Counted from the stretch's first letter, positions 15,885 to 25,636 are shown. The stretch is DNA of 64,000 bases from SHVO01 sp964576515 (GCA_964576515.1 CAZNUW010000005.1:1-64000); one strand, 5' to 3'. Notes: generated by a model from the letters alone, not told the origin. Numbers and translations: made by a program.

Positions 15885-17111
15885 TTAGAACAGGGTGCGG
15901 GGGGCGTCGAGGCTGGCGTCGGCGGCGCGGCAGGTGGGCGCGGCGTCCGAGTCGGCGGCGAGCATCTGGTAGGCGCCGGCGGGGTCGTTTTTCACGCGGA
16001 AGAACGTCTCGCCCGACGCGAAACGCACGCCGACCTGCACGACGCCGCCTTGGTCTTGTCCTGAGACTTCCTCTTTCCCTGGGCCTTCTGTTTTTTCGCA
16101 GCGCTGCGTCGCGCCGCTGAATCGCGCGCGCGACGATTCTTTCTGCACACGCGCATGAACGGCTTCGAGCGGTTTGCGTTGATCGTCTTGCGTCCATTCC
16201 GCCGCCGTGCGCCACGGCGCGCTCAGCCACTCCTCGACAAAGTCGCGCGGCGAGAGCGCGAGCGGCGCCATGCGGCGGAAGCTTTCGTTCTCGAAGGTGA
16301 AGCGGCGCACCGCGACACGCGCGTGCCGCGACGGATCGATGCTGCCCACGTCCATTTCGACGAGAAGATCGTCGCCTTCAAAACGCGCGGAGACGGGCGG
16401 ATCGCGGCGGCCGGTGAAAGCGTTCAACTCGCGTCCATCGATGTGAAGCGTCGCCGCCGTGCCGGGACGCGCGGTCCAGACGCGGTAGTGCACCGGGCGG
16501 AACGAACCGGCGCACACCGGTTGCGCGCCGCCGACGAGGAAAATCGTGGCGTCCGTGGGCATCTTGGGCGAATGCGTGAACGTCAGAATCTGCACCTGCT
16601 CGGGGATATAACGTCCGTTCGCATCGGGCTTTTGCGCGGTGTCGAACAGGCGGCGCCATCCGGTCTTGGTGCGCTCGAAGATGTAAGCCGTTTCATCGAA
16701 ACCGCAGGCGATGCCGACTTCGGCTTGCACGACCAGGAAGCCGCGGATCATGCCGCCGTCGATCGCCCCCAAATATCCACGCGCATCGAGATCGCCGGGG
16801 CTTGCGCAGCGGTTATACCCGGGCGACGCAGCTTCCTTGCACGCAAGATCGGCGGCGGCGATCTCGGTGTTGAGTCTCGCGAGGAATCCGTCCACCTCGC
16901 CGGTCGAGCGCAGGTCCTCCAGCCGACTTTCGATCCAGAGGCCAAGCTGGTCGCGCGCGGTCAGGAACTCCGGCCGCAAGGTTCGCGCGGGCGTCTCGGC
17001 GCGATCTCGTAAAGCCATGAGCGGCCCCCGCACCGTATCGAGATCCGCCGCGTGGGCCGCCTGCGCCCCAAAAGACAAAAGCAAAGCTAGAACGGCGCGT
17101 GTGAGCGTCAC
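15885..17111 (-). CDS. Unrecognised exported protein (408 residues)
   Basis: The product begins with a clear signal peptide (MTLTRAVLALLLSFGAQAAHA, cleavage near residue 21), so it is probably periplasmic. The mature part has no motif I can name. It contains several cysteines (DLACKEA, NRCASP, GIACGF, PVCAGS, PTCRAA) that could form disulfides, beta-rich segments in the middle, and a charged low-complexity stretch near residues 325-350. Its start overlaps the end of miaA by four bases, so it is co-transcribed with miaA. I do not assign a function. Confidence 0.75.
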   Translation of the reverse strand: MTLTRAVLALLLSFGAQAAHAADLDTVRGPLMALRDRAETPARTLRPEFLTARDQLGLWIESRLEDLRSTGEVDGFLARLNTEIAAADLACKEAASPGYNRCASPGDLDARGYLGAIDGGMIRGFLVVQAEVGIACGFDETAYIFERTKTGWRRLFDTAQKPDANGRYIPEQVQILTFTHSPKMPTDATIFLVGGAQPVCAGSFRPVHYRVWTARPGTAATLHIDGRELNAFTGRRDPPVSARFEGDDLLVEMDVGSIDPSRHARVAVRRFTFENESFRRMAPLALSPRDFVEEWLSAPWRTAAEWTQDDQRKPLEAVHARVQKESSRARFSGATQRCEKTEGPGKEEVSGQDQGGVVQVGVRFASGETFFRVKNDPAGAYQMLAADSDAAPTCRAADASLDAPRTLF

Positions 17112-18055
17112 GGAAACTCCTTCAGAAAAGCGGCCACGCCGGCTTCGACCTCCGGCCGCGCGTCCCCGGTATAACGCGCCTCCAGGGTCAAATCCGAATT
17201 AAACTGATGTCGGAACCAGTTCGCCTGGCGTTTGGCGTATTGCCGGGTGGCGATCTCGGCCGCCGTCACGGCGTCCGGCAAACCGCTCTTTCCTTCGAGG
17301 TGCGCGCGCAGGTCCTTCGCGCCGAGGGCTTGCATGGCGGGCGCATCGACCGCGACGCCGCGCGCCATGGCGCTTTGCACCTCGGCGAGCGCACCGGCGG
17401 CGATCATTTGCGCGAACCGCGCGGCGCAGGCCGTGATGGTGGCCGCGCGCGCAGGGTTCACGAGAATACGGAAGTACGCCGCATCGATCGCCGGGCGCGC
17501 GGGCGCGTCCTGCCATGCGCTGAGCGGCGTGCCGGTCGCCTCGATCACCTCCCAGGCGCGCGCGAGGCGCTGGGTATTACCGGCCGGAATGCGCGCTGCG
17601 CTGCGCGGATCGCGCGCGGCGAGACGACGATGAACTTCGGCGTTGCCGAGGTCGGCCACCAGCGCGCGCGCGGCGGCGCGCACATCGGCCGGGACCGGCG
17701 GGATGTCGGAAAGCCCCTCCATCAGGACTTTGAGATATAGGCCGGTGCCGCCGACAACGATCGGCAGGCTCCTTCGCGCGGCGGCGGCGCGAATCTCGGC
17801 CGCGGCCGCGGCCGCCCACACGACCGCTGTTCCGACATCGTTGGCGTTCATGTCGCCGAACAAGCGATGTGGCGCGCGCGCGCGATCGGCGGCGCTCGGT
17901 TGCGCGGTCAGGATGGGAAAGTCGCGGTAGCGCTGCTGGCTATCGGCGTTAATGACGACACCGCCGAACCGCGCCGCCAGATCAAGCGCAAGATCGGACT
18001 TTCCGGACGCGGTCGGACCGGCGATGACGACGACGCGGGGTCTTTCCAGCGTCAC
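17108..18055 (-). CDS. miaA: tRNA dimethylallyltransferase MiaA
   Basis: The 315-residue product carries the P-loop VVVIAGPTASGKSDLALDLA (about residues 8-27) and the family segments INADSQQRYRDFPILTAQPS and VVGGTGLYLKVLMEGL, followed by RQYAKRQANWFRHQ near the C-terminus. MiaA adds a dimethylallyl group to adenosine 37 of tRNAs reading U-starting codons. INADSQQ stands where INADSMQ is usual. It lies directly after the DUF1015 gene with no gap and overlaps the exported-protein gene by four bases. Confidence 0.96.
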   Translation of the reverse strand: MTLERPRVVVIAGPTASGKSDLALDLAARFGGVVINADSQQRYRDFPILTAQPSAADRARAPHRLFGDMNANDVGTAVVWAAAAAAEIRAAAARRSLPIVVGGTGLYLKVLMEGLSDIPPVPADVRAAARALVADLGNAEVHRRLAARDPRSAARIPAGNTQRLARAWEVIEATGTPLSAWQDAPARPAIDAAYFRILVNPARAATITACAARFAQMIAAGALAEVQSAMARGVAVDAPAMQALGAKDLRAHLEGKSGLPDAVTAAEIATRQYAKRQANWFRHQFNSDLTLEARYTGDARPEVEAGVAAFLKEFP

Positions 18056-19285
18056 TCAGTCCAGCACGTGACTGACGAGCCCGTCGGCGAGCTTAGGCTC
18101 GAACCACGTGGACTTCGGCGGCATCACCTGGTTCGCGTCCGCCACCGCCATCAACTGATCGAGGGTGGTGGGATGCAGCGAAAAGGCGACTTTCATCTCG
18201 CCCGAGTTCACGCGCTTCTCCAACTCGCCGAGGCCGCGGATGCCGCCGACAAAGTCGATGCGCTTGTCACGGCGCGGATCGCCAATACCCAACGTCGGCG
18301 CGATCAGATTGTCCTGGAGGAGCGAGACGTCGAGACGCGCGACCGGATCGGACGCCGGGATCAGCGCCGGCTTGATGTCGAGGCGGTACCAGCGTCCGTC
18401 CAAGTACATGCCGAAGCGCGTCGGCGTGTCGGGGCGCACCTGGGCGTCGGCCGCCGTGACGTCGAACCGTTCAGCGATTTTGGCGAGGAACGCCTCGGCG
18501 CTGAGACCGTTCAAATCCTTGATCACACGGTTGTAGTCGAAGATGCGCATCTGATCGTGGGGGAACGCGACCGCCAGGAAATACTCCGCCATGTCGTGCG
18601 CGGTCTTGCCCCGGCGCGCGGCGGCGACGCGTGAAGCGGCGGCCGAACGATGATGGCCGTCGGCGATATAGAGCGCCTGCATCGCGTCGAACAGAAGCGT
18701 GAGGCGATCGACCGTCGCGGCGTCGGCGATGCGCCACAGGGTGTGCTGGATGCCGTCGTCGGCGGTGACGTCGTAGAGCGCCGCGCCGGCGGCCGCGGCC
18801 TCGACGATCGCATCGACCGCACCGTCGGCCTTATAAGCGAGCAGCACAGGACCGGTCTGCGCATTCAGCGCTTCGATCTGGCGGACGCGGTCGTCTTCCT
18901 TGTCGGGGCGCGTGAACTCGTGCTTGCGGACGCGATTGACGTCGTAGTCGGCGACGGAGGCCGCGACGACGAGGCCCGTTTGCACGTGATCGCCCATCTT
19001 CAGACGATAGACATAGTAATGAGGTTCGGCGTCGCGGATGAGCACGCCGTCGGCGATCAGACGCTTGAGGTTCTTCGCGCCCGTCTCATAGACGATGGCC
19101 GCGTAAGGGTCGGTCGCGGCGGGAAGATCGATTTCGGGCTTCGAGATATGCAGGAAGCTGTTCGGCTTTCCCGCCGCGCGCGCGCGCGCTTCCTCGGTGT
19201 TGAGCACATCGTACGGCGGCGCCGCCACGGCGCTTGCGTGCTGAGGCGCGGGACGAAGGCCTGCGAAGGGACGGACAAGGGTCAT
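18056..19285 (-). CDS. DUF1015 family protein
   Basis: The 409-residue product starts MTLVRPFAGLRPAPQHASAV and contains APPYDVLNTEEARA, LYIADGHHRSAAASRVAA (about residues 206-223) and KSTWFEPKLADGLV near the end. All are signatures of the DUF1015 family, which is related to ParB/Srx-fold serine kinases of the SerK type. Some members phosphorylate free serine; whether this one does is unknown. It heads a three-gene unit with miaA and the exported protein. The DGHHR motif is intact. Confidence 0.88.
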   Translation of the reverse strand: MTLVRPFAGLRPAPQHASAVAAPPYDVLNTEEARARAAGKPNSFLHISKPEIDLPAATDPYAAIVYETGAKNLKRLIADGVLIRDAEPHYYVYRLKMGDHVQTGLVVAASVADYDVNRVRKHEFTRPDKEDDRVRQIEALNAQTGPVLLAYKADGAVDAIVEAAAAGAALYDVTADDGIQHTLWRIADAATVDRLTLLFDAMQALYIADGHHRSAAASRVAAARRGKTAHDMAEYFLAVAFPHDQMRIFDYNRVIKDLNGLSAEAFLAKIAERFDVTAADAQVRPDTPTRFGMYLDGRWYRLDIKPALIPASDPVARLDVSLLQDNLIAPTLGIGDPRRDKRIDFVGGIRGLGELEKRVNSGEMKVAFSLHPTTLDQLMAVADANQVMPPKSTWFEPKLADGLVSHVLD

Positions 19286-19386
19286 GGCGCGAACTCTTTC
19301 TCTGAAAGCGTCTTTCTCTCAAGCGAGCCGCTATTTAGCGGCGATGGCGGGCGTCAGCAATGCAGGAAACGCCACGCGCGCCCGAG

Positions 19387-19395
19387 TTATCCACA
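19387..19395 (+). promoter_or_regulatory. Single perfect DnaA box
   Basis: TTATCCACA at 19387-19395 lies in the gap between the divergent DUF1015 gene and the small gene at 19482. A lone box may regulate one of the neighbours or be incidental. Confidence 0.45.
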
Positions 19396-19481
19396 GCTTG
19401 GTGAGAGTCGAAATAGCATGTGACACCTCCAAAACCTATGGTTATGGTTTGCCCTTATTTCTCCCGTATCAGGGGCATCCG

Positions 19482-19775
19482 ATGGCCAAGACCAAAACCG
19501 AAATCCTGAACGACTTCCAGGAATTCATGGGCCGTCACGGCGCGAACTACCGCGATTGGTACGTCGGCACCGCGGCCGATCCGAAACAACAGATGTTCGG
19601 CACCCATAAATTCAAGAACGGCGACAAAGGCCTGTTTCGTCAGGCGCTGTCCGAATTACAGGCGGCCGAGGTGGCGGAGTTCTTCACCAACCTCGGCGCG
19701 AAGGGCAACGCCAGCGTCAGCCGCGACGCCGAGTTCGTGTACGCCTATAAGCGCGCGAGCCACACAAAGCCGTAG
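19482..19775 (+). CDS. Unrecognised 97-residue protein
   Basis: The soluble small protein starts MAKTKTEILNDFQEFMGRHG and has mixed helical content with conserved-looking aromatic residues (NYRDWYVGT, EFVYAYKRA). The ATG at 19482 is chosen because AGGGG stands about eight bases upstream; the longer frame to 19284 covers a DnaA box and is unlikely. It is monocistronic and closed by a strong terminator. I do not recognise the family. Confidence 0.75.
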   Translation: MAKTKTEILNDFQEFMGRHGANYRDWYVGTAADPKQQMFGTHKFKNGDKGLFRQALSELQAAEVAEFFTNLGAKGNASVSRDAEFVYAYKRASHTKP

Positions 19776-19800
19776 CCTTCACCCGAGCCGCAGCGGCACA

Positions 19801-19832
19801 AAAAAAGGGCGTCCCGCGCGGACGCCCTTTTT
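19801..19832. terminator. Bidirectional intrinsic terminator
   Basis: The arms AGGGCGTCC (19806-19814) and GGACGCCCT (19820-19828) are flanked by six A's on the left and five T's on the right. The hairpin serves the small gene on the plus strand and pepA on the minus strand. Confidence 0.93.
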
Positions 19833-19850
19833 CGTTACATGAAGGTGGCG

Positions 19851-21332
19851 CTATTTCTCGAAGTTGTCGGCGACGAACTGGTTGAGCAGACGCACGCCGT
19901 AGCCGGTCGCGCCGGGCGCGGACAGGACCGTGCCCTTCTCGTTCCAGACGACACCGGCGATATCGAGGTGCGCCCAGGGCACGTTCTTCTGCACGAAGCG
20001 CTGAATGAACTGGGCCGCCGTGATGCTGCCGCCCTTGCCGCTGCCGATGTTCTTCATGTCGGCGATGAGCGACTTCAGTTCGCGGTCGTACTCCTCGCCC
20101 ATGGGCAGACGCCACAACCGCTCGCCCACCGTCTTGCCCGCCGCTGTCAGGCGCTGGGCGAGATCGTCGTCGTTGGAGAAAAGGCCGGCGTAGTGATCGT
20201 TGAAGGTCTGGATGATCGCGCCCGTCAGGGTCGCGAGATCGACGACGGCGGACGGTTTGAAGCGCTGCTGCGCGTACCAGATGACGTCGGCGAGCACGAG
20301 GCGACCTTCCGCGTCGGTGTTCTGCACTTCGATGGTCTGGCCCGACATGGAGGTGACCACGTCGCCAGGGCGCATCGCGCGGCCGTCCGGCATGTTCTCG
20401 ACCAGACCACACAGGCCGATCACGTTCACCCGCGCCTTGCGGCGCGCGAGCGTGCGCATGAGGCCGGTGACGACACCGGCGCCCGCCATGTCCCACTTCA
20501 TGTCCCACATGCCCGGCGGCGTTTTCAGGCTGATGCCGCCCGTATCGAAGCACACGCCCTTGCCGACGATGGCAAGCGGCGCGGCGGATTTCGCGCCCCC
20601 GTTCCAGTGCATGACCAGAAGCTGCGACTCACGCTCGGACCCCTGGCCCACGCCCAGCAGCGATCCCATGCCCAGTTTCTTCATCTGCGCTTCGCCGAGA
20701 ATCTCGACCTTGACGCCGTCCTTGGCGAGGTCCTTCGCGCGCGCGGCGAACGAGGCGGGATAGATCACGTTCGCGGGCTCGCTGACGAGATCGCGGGTGA
20801 AGAAGATGCCGTCCACCACGGCCGAAACGGCGGCGAAGCTGCGTTTGGCTTCGGCGGCGGCCGCGGTTTGAACGACAAGGGATTTCAGCTTGGGTTTGGC
20901 GTCGGCCATATCCTTCGTGCGGTACTTCGCGAAACGGTAAGACTTCTGCAGCGCCCCGCCCGCGATATGCGCCGCCACCGCGCCGCCCGCGACGCCGTCG
21001 AAGAGATCGAGCACAATCGCCGCCTGAGCGTCGGCCGCCACGACGTCGAACATCATCGCGCCCAAACGTTCGGCGGCCATGCCGTCGATGGACTTCACCT
21101 CGCCGACGCCGACCAGCACGACGCGCGACAGTTTCGTGCCCGCCGGCACAACGATGGTCAGCGTCTTTTCGCGCTTGCCGCGGAAATCCGCGGCCTTCAT
21201 GGCGCGCGTGAAGGCGCCGCCCGCGCGTTTGTCGAGCGCGGCGCCCGCTGACCCGAGACGGCCGCCGTCGGCCACGGGAAGAATGACGGCGCCTTGGTCC
21301 GGCGCGGCGATCTTGGCGAAGGTGATATTCAT
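19851..21332 (-). CDS. pepA: Leucyl aminopeptidase (M17, PepA)
   Basis: The C-terminal two thirds carries the dinuclear-zinc M17 catalytic core, including the signature NTDAEGRLVLADV. KGVCFDTGGISLK and MKWDMAGAGVVTGLM supply further metal ligands and active-site residues. The enzyme removes N-terminal residues from peptides and forms hexamers; some homologues also bind DNA. The start MNITFAKIA at 21332 matches family starts better than the ATG 11 codons upstream. The length of about 493 residues is normal. Confidence 0.95.
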   Translation of the reverse strand: MNITFAKIAAPDQGAVILPVADGGRLGSAGAALDKRAGGAFTRAMKAADFRGKREKTLTIVVPAGTKLSRVVLVGVGEVKSIDGMAAERLGAMMFDVVAADAQAAIVLDLFDGVAGGAVAAHIAGGALQKSYRFAKYRTKDMADAKPKLKSLVVQTAAAAEAKRSFAAVSAVVDGIFFTRDLVSEPANVIYPASFAARAKDLAKDGVKVEILGEAQMKKLGMGSLLGVGQGSERESQLLVMHWNGGAKSAAPLAIVGKGVCFDTGGISLKTPPGMWDMKWDMAGAGVVTGLMRTLARRKARVNVIGLCGLVENMPDGRAMRPGDVVTSMSGQTIEVQNTDAEGRLVLADVIWYAQQRFKPSAVVDLATLTGAIIQTFNDHYAGLFSNDDDLAQRLTAAGKTVGERLWRLPMGEEYDRELKSLIADMKNIGSGKGGSITAAQFIQRFVQKNVPWAHLDIAGVVWNEKGTVLSAPGATGYGVRLLNQFVADNFEK

Positions 21333-21508
21333 AGGGTGTGCTTTCGGGGCCTGGAAAAGGAGCATGAAAAAGGGATTGGAGACTGTGAATTAACCTAGGC
21401 AGGTCGCGGAATCGAATCAACCTGCCTGGATGGACAATCCCGCGACCGCCTCATACGGTGACGGACACCCGGCGCCCTCAGGACCGCCGGCCATTTCAAG
21501 GATGCATC

Positions 21509-23839
21509 ATGGGAAAGTTTGGCGTCGGCCAATCGATCCGCCGGGTCGAAGACGAAAGGTTCCTGACGGGCCGCGGCCGCTACACGGACGATATCGCGAC
21601 GCCGGGACAGGCCTATCTTTATGTCCTGCGCGCGCCGCACGCCCATGCGGAGATCGTTTCGATCGATCTGAGCGAGGCGCGCGACGCGGCCGGCGTCGTG
21701 GGCATCCTGACCCACGACGACCTGACGGCCATGAACGTCGGTCCCATCGCGGCGGGCGCCGCGCCGCGCGGGCCGGACGGGAAAGCGCCGAAGCCGCCGC
21801 CAAGGCCCGTGCTGGCGCATGGACGCGTCCGGTATGTCGGCGAGCCGGTCGCCGCCGTGATCGCGGAGACCTATGCGCAAGCGCGCGAGGCCGCCGAACT
21901 GATCCAGATCGACTACAACGACCTGCCCGCCGCCGTCGCGCTGGCCGACGCGCCGCAGGCCGCGACGATCCATCCGGAAGCGCCGGGCAACGTGCTGACC
22001 ACCTGGACCCTCGGCGACAAGGCGAAGACCGATGCGGCCTTCGCGGACGCCGACCACGTCGTCGCCATCGACCTGCGCAATAGCCGCCTTCTCCCGACCG
22101 CGCTGGAACCGCGCGGCGCGATCGGCGCGTATGACGCGACAACCCATCGCTTCACCCTGACGCAAGGATCCCAAGGCGTCCATTCATTGAAAAACTGGTG
22201 CGCCGCGGTCTTCGGCGTGCCCGCGGAGAACTTCCATGTACTGACGCCCGACGTGGGCGGCGGCTTCGGCATGAAGAACTTCCTGTTCCACGAACCGCTG
22301 CTGTGCCTGGCCGCCGCGCGCGCTTTCGGGCGGACAGTGAAGTGGACGGCGGACCGCGCCGAGAGCTGCCTGAACGACACGCACGGCCGCGATCAGGTCA
22401 CCCATGCCGAACTGGCGCTGCGCAAGGACGGGACGTTCCTGGGCTTACGCGTGTCGTACCTGGGCAATGTGGGCGCATACCTGTCGCAGTACGGCGCGTA
22501 TGTGCAGACCAGCGCCGGCGGCGGCATGTACTGCGGCGCGTACCGCATCCCCGCGGCGCACCTGAGCGTGAAAGTCGTCATGACGAACACCGCGCCGCTT
22601 GACGCCTATCGCGGCGCGGGACGCCCGGAGGCTGCGTATCTGATCGAGCGTCTGGTGGAGAAAGCAGCGCGGGAACTGGGCATGTCCTCGGTCCAGCTTC
22701 GGCGGCGCAATTTCATCGCGCCTTCGGACTTCCCCTACCAGACCGCGCTGGGCCCGAAATACGACACGGGCCGCTACGCCGAGCTGATGGACGCCGCGTT
22801 GTTGCGGGCCGACGCGCAGAATATCGCGGCGCGCAAAGCCGACGCCCGGGCGCGCGGAAAACTGCGCGGCCTGGGTTTGAGCTACTACGTCGAGGCCTGC
22901 GCCGGCGGCAACGGCGAAACGCCGCAGGTCTTCTTCGGCGAAGACGGCCGGCTGTCGATCTTGATCGGCACACAATCGAACGGACAAGGCCATGAAACGG
23001 TCTATGCGCAGATCGCCGCGGACGCGTTCTCCCTCCCGCTCGACCGTATCACGGTGCGGCAAGGCGATTCCGACCTGATCCCGACGGGCTTCGGCACCGG
23101 CGGCTCGCGCTCGGTGCCCGTCGGCGGCAGCGCGGTGATGGTGAATTGCGTGAAGATGATCGACCAGGGCAAGGAGATGGCCGCGGCGCTTCTGGGCGCG
23201 AAGGCCGCCGATATCACCTTCGACGACGGCACCTTCCGCGCGACAGGCACCAATCACAGCATCGGCCTGAAAGAGGTCGTCGCGGCGTCCTTCGACGCAA
23301 AGCGCCGCCCGTCCGGCGTCGCGGCGGGCTTGAAGGCGAGCGAAAATTTCTCGCCCTCGGGCGCAACGTTCCCCAACGGCTGCCACATCTGCGAGGTGGA
23401 CGTGGACGAGGATACCGGCACGATCGCGTTCGTAAACTACACCATCCAGGACGACCTGGGCCGCGCGCTCAATCCCTTGCTGATGGAAGGCCAGATCGTC
23501 GGCGGCGCGGTGCAGGGCTTAGGCCAGGCGCTGCACGAGGAAGCGGTGTACGACGAGACCGGTCAGTTGCTGACCGCCTCGTTCCTGGACTATTGCATGC
23601 CGCGCGCGGATTCGACGCCGCCATTCAACTTCGCCTATACGGAAGTGCCGACCGACCGCAACGCGCTCGGCCTAAAGGGCGCGGGCGAAGCGGGCACCAT
23701 CGGCGCAACCCCGGCGGTGGTGAACGCGGTGCTTGACGCGCTTGCGCCCCTGGGGATCACGCACCTGGACATGCCCCTTACGCCGCTGAAAGTGTGGGAG
23801 GCCATCACACACGCAAAGACGGAAGCCGCCGCGCGATGA
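21509..23839 (+). CDS. Xanthine/aldehyde/CO dehydrogenase-type molybdopterin-binding subunit
   Basis: The 776-residue product opens GVGQSIRRVEDERFLTGRGR, the typical CoxL-like start. It has VGGGFGMKNF (molybdopterin contact), AYRGAGRPEA at the position of the active-site loop, and GLKGAGEAGTIGATPAVVNA near the end with the catalytic glutamate. The loop is not the CSFR type of true CO dehydrogenase, so an aldehyde- or xanthine-type substrate is more likely. The medium (FAD) and small (2Fe-2S) subunits are not adjacent, which is unusual. The ATG at 21509 follows AAGGA. The stop overlaps cysQ by four bases. Confidence 0.9.
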   Translation: MGKFGVGQSIRRVEDERFLTGRGRYTDDIATPGQAYLYVLRAPHAHAEIVSIDLSEARDAAGVVGILTHDDLTAMNVGPIAAGAAPRGPDGKAPKPPPRPVLAHGRVRYVGEPVAAVIAETYAQAREAAELIQIDYNDLPAAVALADAPQAATIHPEAPGNVLTTWTLGDKAKTDAAFADADHVVAIDLRNSRLLPTALEPRGAIGAYDATTHRFTLTQGSQGVHSLKNWCAAVFGVPAENFHVLTPDVGGGFGMKNFLFHEPLLCLAAARAFGRTVKWTADRAESCLNDTHGRDQVTHAELALRKDGTFLGLRVSYLGNVGAYLSQYGAYVQTSAGGGMYCGAYRIPAAHLSVKVVMTNTAPLDAYRGAGRPEAAYLIERLVEKAARELGMSSVQLRRRNFIAPSDFPYQTALGPKYDTGRYAELMDAALLRADAQNIAARKADARARGKLRGLGLSYYVEACAGGNGETPQVFFGEDGRLSILIGTQSNGQGHETVYAQIAADAFSLPLDRITVRQGDSDLIPTGFGTGGSRSVPVGGSAVMVNCVKMIDQGKEMAAALLGAKAADITFDDGTFRATGTNHSIGLKEVVAASFDAKRRPSGVAAGLKASENFSPSGATFPNGCHICEVDVDEDTGTIAFVNYTIQDDLGRALNPLLMEGQIVGGAVQGLGQALHEEAVYDETGQLLTASFLDYCMPRADSTPPFNFAYTEVPTDRNALGLKGAGEAGTIGATPAVVNAVLDALAPLGITHLDMPLTPLKVWEAITHAKTEAAAR

Positions 23840-24633
23840 CCGATCCGATTTCCTTTTCCCTCCTCAATACATGGGCCGACCGACTGATCGCCGTTGCCGA
23901 CGATGCGGGCCGCGCGATCCTGGACGTGCGCGCGCGCGGTTTCGAGACCTTCACCAAAGCCGACGCCTCGCCTGTGACCGAAGCCGACCGCGCCGCGGAA
24001 GCCATCGTCATCGCGGAAATCGACCGGCTGTCGCCGGTGTTTCCCATCGTCGCCGAGGAACGTATGGCCGAAGGCACGGTGCCCGCGTTCGACGGGCGCA
24101 CCTTCTGGCTCATCGACGCCCTGGACGGCACGAAAGAGTTCGTGAAGCAGGGCAACGATTTCACCGTCAACGTGGCGTTGATCTGGGACGGCGTGCCGGT
24201 GATGGGCGTGGTCCATGCGCCGGCGCGCGGCGAAACCTACCTCGGGGTCGTCGATCCGAAGGACGGCGCGCGCCGCGCGGAAGTGCGCCGCCACGGCGAG
24301 ACGCGGCCGATCCAGGTGCGTGCGCGCCCGGCGAAAGTCGTGATCACCGGCAGCAAGTCCCACGAAATGCCCGAACTGATGGGGCCCTTCCTCGACGCCT
24401 ACGATGTCGCCGACAAGATCGTGGTGGGGTCGTCGTTGAAGTTCTGCATGGTGGCCGAAGGGATCGCGGACATGTATCCGCGCTTCGGCCCCACGTCCGA
24501 GTGGGACACCGCGGCCGGTCATGCGGTGCTGCGCGCCGCCGGAGGGAGAGTCCACTGCTTCGACGGCGTGGAGTTGGCCTACAAAAAACCGAGCTATATC
24601 AACGGACGATTCCTGGCCGAGAGCCCAGCGTGA
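23836..24633 (+). CDS. cysQ: 3'(2'),5'-bisphosphate nucleotidase CysQ
   Basis: The 265-residue product belongs to the inositol-monophosphatase fold. The metal site WLIDALDGTKEFVKQGNDF, the upstream IVAEE and the downstream GPTSEWDTAAGHAVL are the pattern of CysQ rather than plain inositol phosphatases. CysQ hydrolyses 3'-phosphoadenosine 5'-phosphate left over from sulfate assimilation. It overlaps the preceding and following genes by four bases each, so it is the middle of a three-gene unit. Confidence 0.93.
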   Translation: MTDPISFSLLNTWADRLIAVADDAGRAILDVRARGFETFTKADASPVTEADRAAEAIVIAEIDRLSPVFPIVAEERMAEGTVPAFDGRTFWLIDALDGTKEFVKQGNDFTVNVALIWDGVPVMGVVHAPARGETYLGVVDPKDGARRAEVRRHGETRPIQVRARPAKVVITGSKSHEMPELMGPFLDAYDVADKIVVGSSLKFCMVAEGIADMYPRFGPTSEWDTAAGHAVLRAAGGRVHCFDGVELAYKKPSYINGRFLAESPA

Positions 24634-25556
24634 CCGACGCCGTCAAAAACGCGGCGGAGATCCTACGCGCGGGCGGTCTGGTGGCGATCCCCACGGAAAC
24701 GGTTTACGGCCTTGCGGCCGACGCGACCCAGGGCAAAGCGGTGGCGCGCATCTTCGAGGCCAAGGGCCGCCCGTCGTTCAATCCTTTGATCGTGCATGTG
24801 GGCGCGCGCGACTGGGTCGGCGATCTGGCGCAAACGGACGACCGGTTCCACCGCCTGGCGAAGGCCTTCTGGCCGGGCCCGCTGACCTTCGTGCTTCCGC
24901 GCGCCGCGACGTCGCCGGTGTCGGACTTGGTCGCGGCGGGTTTGCCGAGCCTCGCCTTGCGCATGCCGGCGCACCCCATCGCGCAAGCGATCCTGCACGC
25001 CGCGCAACGGCCGCTGGCCGCACCGAGCGCGAATCTTTCGGGCACCGTGAGCCCAACGGAGGCCACGCACGTCGCGGCGTCGCTGGGCGGGCGGGTCGAC
25101 CTGATCGTCGACGGCGGGCCGTGCGCCGTGGGCATCGAATCCACCGTGCTCGATCTTACGGGCGCGACGGCGACGATCCTGCGGCCCGGCAGCGTCACCC
25201 AAGACGAGATCGCCGCCGTGATCGGTCCGGTGACGACATCGGCGGGAGACCCTTCAGCGCCGAAATCGCCGGGACAACTTGCGGCGCATTACGCGCCCGC
25301 GATCCCCTTGCGCATGAATGCGCCCAACGCCCGCGCCGGTGAAGCGTTCCTCGGATTCGGCCCCGTGCCGGACGCCACGCTCAACCTCAGCCCGGCGGGC
25401 GACCTGCGGGAGGCGGCGGCGCACCTGTTCGGCATGATCCGCGCCCTGGACGACGCGACGCTCTATACGGGAATCGCCGTTGCCCCAGTGCCGCTTACGG
25501 GCATCGGCCTGGCCATCAACGACCGCCTGGAGCGCGCGGCCCGCGGGCGCGGGTAA
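24630..25556 (+). CDS. tsaC: Threonylcarbamoyl-AMP synthase, Sua5-type
   Basis: The 308-residue product has the YrdC core (GGLVAIPTETVYGLAADA near residue 14, KGRPSFNPLIVHV, APSANLSGTVSPT) followed by a linker and a C-terminal Sua5 domain (SPGQLAAHYAPAIPL onward). It makes the threonylcarbamoyl-adenylate used for t6A at position 37 of ANN-decoding tRNAs. The start is a GTG at 24630 that overlaps the cysQ stop (GTGA). Confidence 0.94.
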   Translation: MTDAVKNAAEILRAGGLVAIPTETVYGLAADATQGKAVARIFEAKGRPSFNPLIVHVGARDWVGDLAQTDDRFHRLAKAFWPGPLTFVLPRAATSPVSDLVAAGLPSLALRMPAHPIAQAILHAAQRPLAAPSANLSGTVSPTEATHVAASLGGRVDLIVDGGPCAVGIESTVLDLTGATATILRPGSVTQDEIAAVIGPVTTSAGDPSAPKSPGQLAAHYAPAIPLRMNAPNARAGEAFLGFGPVPDATLNLSPAGDLREAAAHLFGMIRALDDATLYTGIAVAPVPLTGIGLAINDRLERAARGRG

Positions 25557-25636
25557 ACGAGCCCCCCTGCTGCCCCGTGTTGCGCGGTGTTGCGCAGCCC
25601 CCCGGCTTTGCTCCATATCACTGCCGACCCTGACCA

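Noticed and set aside
23871..24629. N-terminal extension of the tsaC frame through cysQ
   Set aside because: The extension is an out-of-frame reading of cysQ. The YrdC domain begins right after the GTG at 24630.
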